Below, one piece after another: positions 1 through 7,457 of a stretch of 64,000 nucleotides of DNA (its first letter is position 1; every line of letters starts with the position of its first letter). This stretch comes from Cohnella phaseoli (GTDB lineage: Bacteria > Bacillota > Bacilli > Paenibacillales > Paenibacillaceae). The notes beneath the pieces were generated by a model. That model had not been told where the DNA came from. It searched no databases and saw nothing but the letters and a program-made list of their open reading frames with translations. Both the position numbers and the translations under genes were made by a program. The DNA lies in the NCBI RefSeq assembly GCF_003386235.1, contig NZ_QRDZ01000026.1, positions 62,001 through 126,000 of the forward strand, read 5' to 3'.

Positions 1-268
1 CGAGCACAAGCAGAATCGGATACAGCGGAAACTCCGCCAGTCCCGGCGGCGGATCGCGCATGAAATCCCTGTACATTCCGACGGAGATAAACGCCCCTGG
101 AAGCACAATGTAGAGACATACCGTCCAGTCTAATACGATTCTCCAGCATTTCCAGACGGTGTGCCAGAATGCGAGCATCCTTTCGGCAAACAGCGTCCGC
201 GAAGTGAAGCTTCCGAGCGAACGGGAACGGGAAGGCGTCGAATTCGGCTCCGCTTCCTGACGGCTCAT
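1..268 (-). CDS. ecsB: EcsB-type ABC transporter permease, N-terminal part (truncated by window edge)
   Basis: The first 89 residues of a membrane protein are visible; the rest lies outside the window. The ATG at 268 overlaps the TGA of the upstream ATPase gene (ATGA), so the two are translationally coupled. A basic stretch is followed by FAERMLAFWHTVWKCWRIVLDW and then hydrophobic segments ending in FPLYPILLVL, which fits the N-terminus of EcsB-family permeases. Ecs transporters affect protein secretion, sporulation and intramembrane proteolysis in Bacillus. The family call rests on this partial sequence and on the neighbouring EcsA-like ATPase. Confidence 0.6.
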   Translation of the reverse strand, partial: MSRQEAEPNSTPSRSRSLGSFTSRTLFAERMLAFWHTVWKCWRIVLDWTVCLYIVLPGAFISVGMYRDFMRDPPPGLAEFPLYPILLVL

Positions 269-1071
269 GCCTCCACCTCGTCATCTTCGTCACGGGCGGT
301 GAGTCGATGAAAGCAATCGAACAGCCGAGCGTCCGAGCCGAGGCCCGCCTGCCTCGCAATCTCCTCAAGCGTACCCGTGGCAGCCGCTCCTCCGTTATTG
401 ACGAGCACGAACCGATCGCACATTCTTTCCGCCGAGTCCAGTACGTGCGTCGTCATCAGGATGGCCGCTCCGCGGCTTCTTTCCTCCTCCAAGGCGTCGA
501 TCAGCTCCAGAACCGCGCCGGGATCAAGTCCGATGAACGGCTCGTCCACCAGGTACAGATCGGGCTTCATCAGGAAGCCGATGATCAGCATCGTTTTTTG
601 CTGCATGCCTTTGGAGAACTTCACCGGATAATGATGCCGAAACCCGTTCAAACGAAAACGGCGCAGCAGCTTGTCCGCCCGCTCGTTCAGCTCTTCCTCC
701 GACAAGCCGACCGAAGCTGCGGCCAACACAAGATGCTCCCACAGCGTCAGCCTTTCGTATACAATCGGCTGCTCGGGAATGTAGGCAATTTGCGAAGAAA
801 CGGCTTCTTCCCGAGCCATCGTCTTCTCCTCGCCCCGCCAATACACCTTCGCTCGCCAGTGAGGCAGTTGGCCGAGCAGTCCCTTCATCAATGTGCTCTT
901 CCCCGCTCCGTTAGGCCCGATCAGACCGACTCTTTCGCCGGAGCCAACTTCAAGCACGATATTGCGCACGATCAGATGCCCCGACTCGTAGCCCGCTTCT
1001 TCCACTTCCGCCCGCAGCAAAGGAAATCTGATCTTGTCCCGCTCTTTGTCGTCCGTCTCGTCCGTTGCCAC
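265..1071 (-). CDS. ecsA: EcsA-type ABC transporter ATP-binding protein
   Basis: A 268-residue ATPase begins at GTG 1071 behind GCGGAGG with 7-nt spacing. The Walker A motif GPNGAGKST is at residues 52-60, the Q-loop at YIPEQ (97-101), the signature FSKGMQQ at 152-158, Walker B LYLVDEP at 172-178 and the switch histidine at TTH (207-209). The order and the SKGMQQK signature match EcsA-like exporters, and the following gene, overlapping by 4 bp, encodes an EcsB-like permease. It would energise export or a regulatory transport step at the membrane; the substrate is unknown. The assignment as EcsA rather than another ABC-2 type ATPase depends on the partner. Confidence 0.8.
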   Translation of the reverse strand: MATDETDDKERDKIRFPLLRAEVEEAGYESGHLIVRNIVLEVGSGERVGLIGPNGAGKSTLMKGLLGQLPHWRAKVYWRGEEKTMAREEAVSSQIAYIPEQPIVYERLTLWEHLVLAAASVGLSEEELNERADKLLRRFRLNGFRHHYPVKFSKGMQQKTMLIIGFLMKPDLYLVDEPFIGLDPGAVLELIDALEEERSRGAAILMTTHVLDSAERMCDRFVLVNNGGAAATGTLEEIARQAGLGSDARLFDCFHRLTARDEDDEVEA

Positions 1072-1159
1072 CGGTTTTCCTCCGCTTCGATTCAGTCGTT
1101 AAATGTTCATATGTTATAAAATACGGATTTGCAGGCTCTTAGGTTTCCCCGCCTACAGC

Positions 1160-1207
1160 AAAAGAGCCTTCTCCCGTTTACCGGCCGGGAAATGCGAAGG
1201 CTCTTGA
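1160..1207 (-). terminator. Intrinsic terminator after xylB
   Basis: A 10-bp stem, AAGAGCCTTC (1162-1171) paired with GAAGGCTCTT (1196-1205), ends in TTTT on the minus strand. It lies about 50 bp past the xylB stop and upstream of the ecsA start, so it isolates ecsAB from xyl transcription. Confidence 0.75.
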
Positions 1208-1255
1208 AGGAAAGGGAGGCACCCCTTGTCCTAATTTTTATTCTACCCGATTGCG

Positions 1256-2752
1256 CTAGTTTCGAAAAGCGTAGAGCGCGCGATTGAGGTCCGCCGTCTG
1301 AGCGTACACTTGGCGGTAAATTTCAAACAGCTGCCCGTAACGCGCGCTGGCTTCTTCATTCGGACGATACACCCGCGCGTGCTTCACGAACGTCGCTCCG
1401 CAAGCGTCAAGCGAAGGGAACCAGCCGCAGCCGACCGCGGCCAGCATCGCCGCACCGAGACCGGGCCCTTGCTCGTTCTCCAGCGCAACGACATCGGCTT
1501 TGAAAATGTCGGCCTGCATCTGCAGCCAGAGCGGATTTTTGGCCCCGCCGCCGATCGATACGACTTGGTCGACTTGTTTGCCCGCGGCGCGGAACAGCTC
1601 GATCGACTCGTTCAAGGAGAACGTAATTCCTTCCATGACCGCCCGGGCGAAATGCGTTCTCGTATGGCTTCCATCCACGCCGACGAAGCTCCCGCGAATT
1701 TGCGCATCCGCATGCGGAGTTCGCTCTCCGACGATATACGGCGTAAACAGCAGGCCGTTCGCGCCGGCCGGAATAAGTTCCGCTCCTTGCAGCATCGCAT
1801 CATAGGTCTCGCCCTTGGCGAACGCATTGCGGAACCAGCTAAGCGAGTAGCCCGCTGCGAGCGTAACGCCCATCGCATAGAAGGCTCCCGCCTTGCCGTG
1901 ATTAAAGAAATGAACCTTGCCCCGATAGTCGGCGGAGGCGTCCTCCTCGTACGTCAAGACGACTCCAGACGTTCCGATGCTGCACAGTGTCAGGCCGGGC
2001 GACAGAATACCCGCTCCGATCGCTCCGCAGGCATTGTCGGCGCCCCCCGCGAATACTTTTGTCTGCTGCCGGAGTCCGGTCGCCAACGCCGCTTCCGCAG
2101 TCAACTCGCCGACATAAGCTCCCGCCTCGACGAGCGGCGGGCAGAAGCCGGAAGTGAGCGCGAACGCGTCCAGCACATCCGCGCTCCACTCGCGGCCCGC
2201 GACGTCGAGCATAAGCGTTCCCGCCGCGTCCGACAAGTCCATGTGCTTCTCTCCGGTAAGGCGAAGCCGGACATAGTCCTTCGGCAGCACGAAGCTTTCG
2301 GCCCTCGCAAAGCTGTCCGGCTCATGCTGCTTCACCCACAGAATCTTCGGAAGCGTGAATCCTTCCAGCGCAGGATTACGGGTGACGGACAGCAGCTTGT
2401 CGCCAAGCGTCCGTTCGATCTCGCGGCACTGCTCTGTCGTCCGAGTATCGTTCCACAGAATCGCTCTGCGCACGGGTTTGCTTTGCGCATCAAGCAGAAC
2501 GAGTCCGTGCATCTGTCCGGAAAAGCTGACCCCTTCGACGTCTTCCGGGTTGGCGCCGGAGCTTGCAAGCAGATCGCGCAGCGCGTCGATCGTACCCACT
2601 ACCCAATCCTCGGGGTCCTGCTCGCTCCATCCGGCTTTGTCGTGGTACAAAGGATATTCCCGGGTCGCCTCGGCGCGCACGACGCCGTCTTGGCCGACGA
2701 GCAGCGTTTTGACCGCGCTCGTCCCCAAGTCTACACCGATGACATATTTCAT
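1256..2752 (-). CDS. xylB: Xylulokinase
   Basis: A 498-residue FGGY-family kinase that phosphorylates D-xylulose to xylulose 5-phosphate for the pentose phosphate pathway. The N-terminal phosphate loop reads VIGVDLGTSAVKT, followed by GQMHGLVLLD, the CSIGTSGVV segment and the C-terminal GGGAKNPLWLQMQADIF signature near residue 400. Length matches the family. The ATG at 2752 sits behind GAGGAGA, 25 bp after the xylA stop, so it is the second gene of a xylAB operon under XylR and cre control, ended by the hairpin at 1162-1205. Confidence 0.95.
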   Translation of the reverse strand: MKYVIGVDLGTSAVKTLLVGQDGVVRAEATREYPLYHDKAGWSEQDPEDWVVGTIDALRDLLASSGANPEDVEGVSFSGQMHGLVLLDAQSKPVRRAILWNDTRTTEQCREIERTLGDKLLSVTRNPALEGFTLPKILWVKQHEPDSFARAESFVLPKDYVRLRLTGEKHMDLSDAAGTLMLDVAGREWSADVLDAFALTSGFCPPLVEAGAYVGELTAEAALATGLRQQTKVFAGGADNACGAIGAGILSPGLTLCSIGTSGVVLTYEEDASADYRGKVHFFNHGKAGAFYAMGVTLAAGYSLSWFRNAFAKGETYDAMLQGAELIPAGANGLLFTPYIVGERTPHADAQIRGSFVGVDGSHTRTHFARAVMEGITFSLNESIELFRAAGKQVDQVVSIGGGAKNPLWLQMQADIFKADVVALENEQGPGLGAAMLAAVGCGWFPSLDACGATFVKHARVYRPNEEASARYGQLFEIYRQVYAQTADLNRALYAFRN

Positions 2753-2777
2753 GGAGTCCGTCTCCTCTATTATTCGC

Positions 2778-4091
2778 TTATACGCTGAAAATGATATCGT
2801 TCAAGGCGGCTTTAAGCTGCTCCAGACGAGCGGATTCATTACGGATCGGCTTCGCCTGCAGCGCATACGCTTCGAGCGACTTCAGCGTCGCTTTGCCGGA
2901 TATAATGTCGGCGCCGATGCCTTCGCTGAAGCTGCTGTAACGCTTAGCCACGAGATCGTCGAGCACGCGATCCTCGATCAGCTTCGCCGCCGCCTTCAAG
3001 CCGCGGGCATAGGTGTCCATACCGGCAATATGCGCGAAGAACAAGTCCTCGTCCTCGAAGGACGAACGGCGAACCTTCGCATCGAAGTTGACGCCTCCGC
3101 GGCCGAGGCCGTCGTTCTTGAGAATTTCATACATGGCCAGCGTCGTGGAGACAAGATCGGTCGGAAATTCGTCGGTATCCCAGCCAAGCAGCAGGTCGCC
3201 TTGGTTGGCGTCAATCGAGCCGAGCATGCCGTTGATGCTGGCTACGCGAAGCTCATGCTCGAACGTATGACCGGCCAATGTCGCATGGTTCGCTTCGATG
3301 TTTAGCTTGAAGCTGTCCTTCAGGCCGTAGTTTTGCAGGAACGCGATCGCCGTAGCCGCGTCAAAATCGTACTGGTGCTTGGAAGGCTCCTTCGGCTTGG
3401 GCTCGATCAGGAACTGGGCGTCGAAGCCGATTTCTTTCGCGTAATCCACCGCCATGTGCAGGAAGCGCGCCAGATTGTCGAGCTCCAGCTTCATATCGGT
3501 GTTCAGCAGCGATTCGTAGCCTTCGCGGCCGCCCCAGAACACGTAGTTTTCCGCACCGAGCTCTTTGCCGACCTCGAGTCCTTTTTTCAACGTTGCAGCC
3601 GCATAGGCGAATACCTCAGCGTTGTTCGTCGTGCTTGCGCCGTGAACGTAACGCGGGTTCGTGAACAGGTTAACCGTGTTCCAGAGCAGCTTCTTGCCCG
3701 TCGATTTCTGATAGTCCTTCAGCATGGCGACGATGACGTCAAGGTTTTTGTTCGTCTCCGCCAGCGTCGCGCCTTCCGGAGCGATGTCCACATCGTGAAA
3801 AGCGTAGAACGGAACGTTCAGCTTCTCCAGCAGCTCGAAGTTGGCCTCAACCCGAGCCTTCGCCTTATCAAGCGGAGCGAGCGAATCCCAGCTCCGAACC
3901 GCCGTGCCGACTCCGAACGGATCGCTTCCGTTAGCGTTGAAGGTATGCCAGTAAGCGACGGCGAAGCGCAGATGCTCCTCCATCGTTTTGCCGAGCACGA
4001 CCTCTTGCGGGTTGTAGTGGCGGAACGCGAACGGATTTTGCGAATCGCGTCCTTCGTACTGGATTTGAGGAACGTTGGGGAATTTGCTCAT
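2778..4091 (-). CDS. xylA: Xylose isomerase
   Basis: This cytoplasmic metal-dependent enzyme converts D-xylose to D-xylulose. The protein is 437 residues, normal for class II isomerases. The FHDVDIAP catalytic His-Asp region, VFWGGREGYE, IEPKPKEP, the metal-ligand segments EANHATLAGH and SIDANQGD, and GWDTDEFP are all present. An in-frame ATG exists at 4124, but the start at 4091 is chosen because AAGGAGG lies 12 nt upstream of it and the protein then begins MSKFPNVPQIQYEG as in close homologues. The cre site lies in the leader between promoter and ribosome binding site. Confidence 0.96.
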   Translation of the reverse strand: MSKFPNVPQIQYEGRDSQNPFAFRHYNPQEVVLGKTMEEHLRFAVAYWHTFNANGSDPFGVGTAVRSWDSLAPLDKAKARVEANFELLEKLNVPFYAFHDVDIAPEGATLAETNKNLDVIVAMLKDYQKSTGKKLLWNTVNLFTNPRYVHGASTTNNAEVFAYAAATLKKGLEVGKELGAENYVFWGGREGYESLLNTDMKLELDNLARFLHMAVDYAKEIGFDAQFLIEPKPKEPSKHQYDFDAATAIAFLQNYGLKDSFKLNIEANHATLAGHTFEHELRVASINGMLGSIDANQGDLLLGWDTDEFPTDLVSTTLAMYEILKNDGLGRGGVNFDAKVRRSSFEDEDLFFAHIAGMDTYARGLKAAAKLIEDRVLDDLVAKRYSSFSEGIGADIISGKATLKSLEAYALQAKPIRNESARLEQLKAALNDIIFSV

Positions 4092-4109
4092 AACGAATAT
4101 AGGCCTCCT

Positions 4110-4123
4110 TGAAACCGATGTCA
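4110..4123 (-). promoter_or_regulatory. cre site (CcpA binding) in the xylA leader
   Basis: The plus-strand sequence TGAAACCGATGTCA matches the published catabolite-responsive consensus TGWAANCGNTNWCA at all 14 positions. It lies downstream of the xylA -10 box and just upstream of the ribosome binding site, so CcpA would act by blocking elongation. Confidence 0.8.
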
Positions 4124-4141
4124 TTTTGGTAATCTGATCTC

Positions 4142-4170
4142 AGCATAACACCGACAACTTAGTTTGTCTA
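4142..4170 (-). promoter_or_regulatory. xylA promoter (sigma-A type)
   Basis: On the minus strand, TAGACA (4165-4170) and TATGCT (4142-4147) are separated by exactly 17 bp. One operator arm covers most of the spacer and touches the -35 box, so repressor binding would exclude RNA polymerase. Confidence 0.7.
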
Positions 4171-4186
4171 TTCAATAAACTAAGTT
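4156..4186. promoter_or_regulatory. XylR operator between divergent xylA and xylR
   Basis: A perfect 10-bp inverted repeat, AACTTAGTTT (4156-4165) and AAACTAAGTT (4177-4186), is separated by 11 bp. It closely resembles the Bacillus xyl operator, whose half-sites read TTAGTTTGTT-like. Its position over the xylA promoter and next to the xylR -35 region suggests repression of xylA and autoregulation of xylR. Confidence 0.8.
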
Positions 4187-4212
4187 TTGAGGTTATTAAT
4201 TTATGTTATAAT
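4185..4212 (+). promoter_or_regulatory. Probable xylR promoter
   Basis: A consensus -10 TATAAT lies at 4207-4212. The best -35 candidate, TTTTGA at 4185-4190 with a 16-bp spacer, is weak and overlaps the end of the operator arm, which would allow autorepression. Confidence 0.5.
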
Positions 4213-4299
4213 GGACTTCATAATGTGGACCAAGCCATCATGAAGTCATGAGTCATGTCCAAGCCACTCTATCCGAGCCGAAGGAGCTTCTGCGCCGCT

Positions 4300-5460
4300 A
4301 TGACGACACCTACGGGCGATCAAGCGCTCATTAAACGAATCAATACAGCCATCGTGCTGGAAAGTATTTTGCGGGGAGCCCCCCTGTCCCGCGCGCAAAT
4401 CTCGGAGCAATCCGGGCTTAATAAAGCAACCGTGTCCAGCCTGGTGCAGGATCTGATCGACGGCTCGCTCGTGCGGGAGATCGGAACGGGCCAGTCGAGC
4501 GGCGGGCGCAAGCCGGTCATGCTCGAATTCGTCGCCGCTTCCGGATATGCGATAGGCATCGATCTGGGCGTCAACTATGTCCGCGGCGCGCTCGTCGATA
4601 TGCGGGGCGTTATCCTTGCTGAGCAGACATCCCCTCTTCGCGATTCGGAGCCGGAAGCGGTATTCGAGCAATTGTGCGGCTGCGTCGAAGCGCTGATCGC
4701 CGAAGCGCCGCCCAGCCCTTACGGAATCGTCGGCATCGGAGCGGGCGTTCCCGGCATCGTCGATGAGCACGGAACGATCCTGTTCGCACCCAACCTGCAA
4801 TGGCGGGACATTCCGCTGCAGCGCATGCTGACAGAGCGCTTCGGCCTGCCCGTCATCATCGATAACGAGGCCAACGCGGGCGCGCTTGGCGAGCAAAAAT
4901 ACGGTGCCGGACGCAACATCGCCAATCTGGTCTATGTCAGCGTCGGGATCGGAATCGGTACCGGGCTTATTTTGAACAAATCGCTCTATAAAGGCACGAC
5001 AGGCTTCTCGGGAGAGATGGGGCATCTGTCTATCGAAGCTCACGGTCAAAGCTGCGCCTGCGGCAATCGAGGCTGCTGGGAGCTGTACGCCTCGGAGCGT
5101 GCGCTGCTAAAGCAGGCTTCTTCGCTCGGCTTCGACGACTTGGAACAGCTACTGGCCGCGGCCAGCTCGGGAAGGCAGGACGTCCAAGAGCTCTTCGCCG
5201 ACATCGGCGAATATTTGGGCATCGGGATCGCGAACATCGTCAACATCTTCAACCCAGATGCCGTCATTATCGGCAACCGACTAAGCCAAGCCCGACCATG
5301 GCTAGAGAACGCCTTGCGCCAAACTGTCGTGCAGCGCGCTCTCGGCTTCCACCTGCGCAAGGCGCAGTTTCTCTTCGCCGAACTAGGCGAACGCTCCGCC
5401 ATGATGGGAGCCGCCGAAATGGCCATCTCCGGCTTCTTTTCCCGCATCAAATCGGCTTAG
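4300..5460 (+). CDS. xylR: XylR, ROK-family xylose repressor
   Basis: A DNA-binding repressor released by xylose. An N-terminal winged helix (PLSRAQISEQSGLNKATVSSL) precedes a ROK sugar-kinase-like domain with GIDLGVNYVRGALVD, the DNEANAGALGE segment, and the zinc site CACGNRGC in GHLSIEAHGQ. The start is placed at ATG 4300 (386 residues) because AAGGAG lies upstream of it, although 13 nt away; an in-frame ATG at 4255 would add 15 residues but has no ribosome binding site. It is divergent from xylA with a shared operator between them. Confidence 0.9.
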   Translation: MTTPTGDQALIKRINTAIVLESILRGAPLSRAQISEQSGLNKATVSSLVQDLIDGSLVREIGTGQSSGGRKPVMLEFVAASGYAIGIDLGVNYVRGALVDMRGVILAEQTSPLRDSEPEAVFEQLCGCVEALIAEAPPSPYGIVGIGAGVPGIVDEHGTILFAPNLQWRDIPLQRMLTERFGLPVIIDNEANAGALGEQKYGAGRNIANLVYVSVGIGIGTGLILNKSLYKGTTGFSGEMGHLSIEAHGQSCACGNRGCWELYASERALLKQASSLGFDDLEQLLAAASSGRQDVQELFADIGEYLGIGIANIVNIFNPDAVIIGNRLSQARPWLENALRQTVVQRALGFHLRKAQFLFAELGERSAMMGAAEMAISGFFSRIKSA

Positions 5461-6031
5461 ACAAAAATCATCCGCCACCGCCCGGCTGCGATGGCGGATT
5501 GGAGCCGAGCTGCGGAGGAGGCCGACCATTATCTTGTCGCTCGTAGGCCCGGACGATTAGATTGTGCTTTGGCGGGCCGCGGGCCAAAAAGGCACCTCGG
5601 CGCCCCCCATGCCCCGGGATGAAGGCCAAGAAAGTGCCCCCACGCTCTCCAAACGGGGGAGCGGAGGCCAAATAAGTGCCTCGGCGCTATCCATGCCGCG
5701 GGATGAAGGCCAAGTGTTTAATCTCCTAATGGACTGGGATACACATAGATTGCTTAACCTCACAACAATGGCCTATCTCCGACACACACTTTCTCTCCTA
5801 TTACCCGACCGTCAGCCCGCCTCACGCCCCTCCATATCCGCCCCCCCACCGCCGCCATTCGCACCATATACTACTCTTCCTTATCCCGATAACGCCAAAC
5901 TGCCCGCATACTGCTCATATAGGCCTCGCAAATCTTTATCTGGTTTATCTTTTATGTTATAAATTAATATATCATTATGCACGAATCTATTATTTCAACC
6001 AGAGTCTAAGCGGACAGAGGGAGTTGGGGAA
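5461..6031. repeat. Gene-free region with a 42-bp tandem repeat (5582-5715)
   Basis: Three imperfect copies and the start of a fourth begin with GGCC at 5582, 5624, 5666 and 5708, an exact 42-bp period. Copies 1 and 3 share CATGCC and CGGGATGAA and are closer to each other than to copy 2. Because 42 is divisible by three, reading frames stay open on both strands through the array, but none has a ribosome binding site or codon pattern like the neighbours, so I read it as non-coding. A possible hairpin after xylR pairs 5470-5477 with 5492-5499 but has no T-run on the plus strand. The stretch just before 6032 is AT-rich and probably holds the promoter of the next gene. Confidence 0.65.
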
Positions 6032-6352
6032 ATGAGCGATCGATTGGGCCAAATGGCGGAGCTGTTGAAGCTGTTGGGGGATCGTACCAGGTTAGCTATT
6101 TTGGGGCTGCTGCAGGAAAAAGACTTATGCGTCTCGGACATCGTAGAGTTGCTGGGTACAAGCCAGCCCAACGCGAGCCAGCATCTTCGCAAGCTTCGAA
6201 CAGCCGGACTCATCAGCGAGGAAAAACGCGGCCAATGGGTTTACTACACGTTAAATCTGAGCGATTTCCCCGACTTGCGCATCTTTCTGTCCCAATTGCC
6301 CGGACGCAAAGAGCGGCTGCGCTCGCTCGCCAATCTGGCGGAACGGGAATAG
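6032..6352 (+). CDS. ArsR-family winged-helix transcriptional regulator
   Basis: A 106-residue repressor-type protein starting behind GAGGGAG. The helix-turn-helix is CVSDIVELLGTSQPNASQHLRKLRTAGLI, and the beta-wing is EEKRGQWVYYTLN. In arsenic-sensing members helix 3 carries ELCVCDL with two cysteines; here it reads DLCVSDI, so the second cysteine is replaced by serine. No ars transport or reductase gene is adjacent. The ligand may therefore not be arsenite; another metal or a non-metal signal is possible. The fold assignment is firm and the ligand is unknown. Confidence 0.85.
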   Translation: MSDRLGQMAELLKLLGDRTRLAILGLLQEKDLCVSDIVELLGTSQPNASQHLRKLRTAGLISEEKRGQWVYYTLNLSDFPDLRIFLSQLPGRKERLRSLANLAERE

Positions 6353-6668
6353 CCTTCTTCTCAAAAAATGCCTTAACTTCATTAATGGATTCCGCCTCAT
6401 AATCCCCCTTTTCTTGGTCCAAAATAAAGGAAAGAGGGCGCGGATTCCCCCGCTTCGATCCGTTTGCTCTCTTAAGAGCAGCGGACTTTTTGCGTTGCCA
6501 CGTTAGGAGCTCCTCGGCTGCGTGCGCGTCGTAAATAACCCGATTCGCCTGCCGGAGATGTGCTCGGTTTTGTAAGATGCCACTAATAACCTTGCAACTT
6601 CATCTTCCGAAAACCCGTCTATTTTATGTACACGTGCTTTTATCCAGACATCTAGGGAGGACATTCAC
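6353..6668. other. Intergenic region without a gene, with one terminator-like hairpin
   Basis: A short stem GCTCT/AGAGC around 6466-6479, extended by CCG/CGG and followed by TTTTT (to about 6491), could terminate the arsR-type gene. The AGGGAGG at about 6654 is the ribosome binding site of the next gene. I see no RNA gene or coherent reading frame in the rest. Confidence 0.5.
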
Positions 6669-7256
6669 ATGAAGCATTTCAAGAAATCGACAGGCGTCGT
6701 GTTCTTATCCGCAGCGGTAGCATTTGGCTTAATCGGAGCTTCAGGTCATCCGCTCGCGTCCCCATCCGTATCCGCAGCAGCTGTCAAGGACGATCAGGCC
6801 CAGGCTAAAGCTCAAGCCCTGCAAACCTTGAACAGCTTTTATAAACCGGCTCTTAAGGGTCAATTTCCCGGAGCAATGGCCGGTCTGACCGTCGGCGTCA
6901 GCACGCGCAAGGATGTACAGAAACAAATCGGCGAACCCGAGCTTCCGGGCAAAGACTCCGATGCTTTCGATGTTTACCATGCAGAAATGGGGCATCCAGG
7001 CTACGCTGTCAGCTATAAGTTGAACAAAATACGCGAGCTCCGCTATTTCGGCACGAACGTGGAGCGGCAGACAAATATCGGAGGAATCACCCTGAAAATG
7101 CTCGTGCACAATTGGGGCCGTCCCGACGCTACAAAAACGATTAAGAACGGTAAGCTCGTCCAGAAAAAAGTCGTCTATAAACGCGGCGATTACCTGTTAT
7201 CCTTTATTTTCAACAACGATACCGATCTGGATCACATTAATCTGACCGCGAAATAA
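6669..7256 (+). CDS. Exported DUF4309 (YjgB-like) protein
   Basis: A 195-residue protein with a signal peptide (KKSTGVVFLSAAVAFGLIGASG, probable cleavage after SVSA-AA near residue 38). The mature part has the DUF4309 pattern: an initial small domain ending FPGAMAGLTVGVSTRKDVQKQIGEPE, a YHAEMGHPGYAVSYKLNKI strand pair, the ITLKMLVHNWGRPD repeat of the first motif, and a final YLLSFIFNNDTDLDHINL strand. The function of this family is unknown; it is exported in Bacilli. The ATG at 6669 follows CTAGGGAGGA. The palindromic element at 7294-7360 probably terminates it. Confidence 0.75.
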   Translation: MKHFKKSTGVVFLSAAVAFGLIGASGHPLASPSVSAAAVKDDQAQAKAQALQTLNSFYKPALKGQFPGAMAGLTVGVSTRKDVQKQIGEPELPGKDSDAFDVYHAEMGHPGYAVSYKLNKIRELRYFGTNVERQTNIGGITLKMLVHNWGRPDATKTIKNGKLVQKKVVYKRGDYLLSFIFNNDTDLDHINLTAK

Positions 7257-7293
7257 TGGGAGCTGCATGAAGATTTAGCGTAATTCTACCCAG

Positions 7294-7360
7294 AAAGGGC
7301 TGTCTCATAAGTAAAGAGTCTTCCGAAAGGATGAACCTGCTTATGAGTCGGCCCCTTTTT
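7294..7360. repeat. Short copy of the GGGCTGTC-CATAAG palindromic element, likely acting as a terminator
   Basis: A 67-bp imperfect palindrome has left end AAAGGGCTGTCTCATAAG and right end CTTATGAGTCGGCCCCTTT, followed by more T residues. It is the smallest of four related copies in the window (others at 12895, 24585 and 41111) and lies just past the DUF4309 gene. Confidence 0.75.
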
Positions 7361-7457
7361 GCTGCCGTGAAACAAACCGCCACCTTGCCATCATTGTCGT
7401 CTACGGTCCTGGAATCTGGTATCATGGGGACAACAAGACCAGATCAGGAGTCCGCTT

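Noticed and set aside
1310..2788. A 492-codon plus-strand frame opposite xylB
   Set aside because: A shadow of the xylulokinase gene with no recognisable domain or start signal.
4092..4124. Upstream ATG (4124) as xylA start
   Set aside because: It would place the ribosome binding site and the cre inside the coding region and add residues not expected for the family.
5564..5962. A possible protein gene with 14-residue repeats behind xylR
   Set aside because: The 42-bp repeat keeps both strands open; there is no ribosome binding site and the composition is unlike neighbouring genes.
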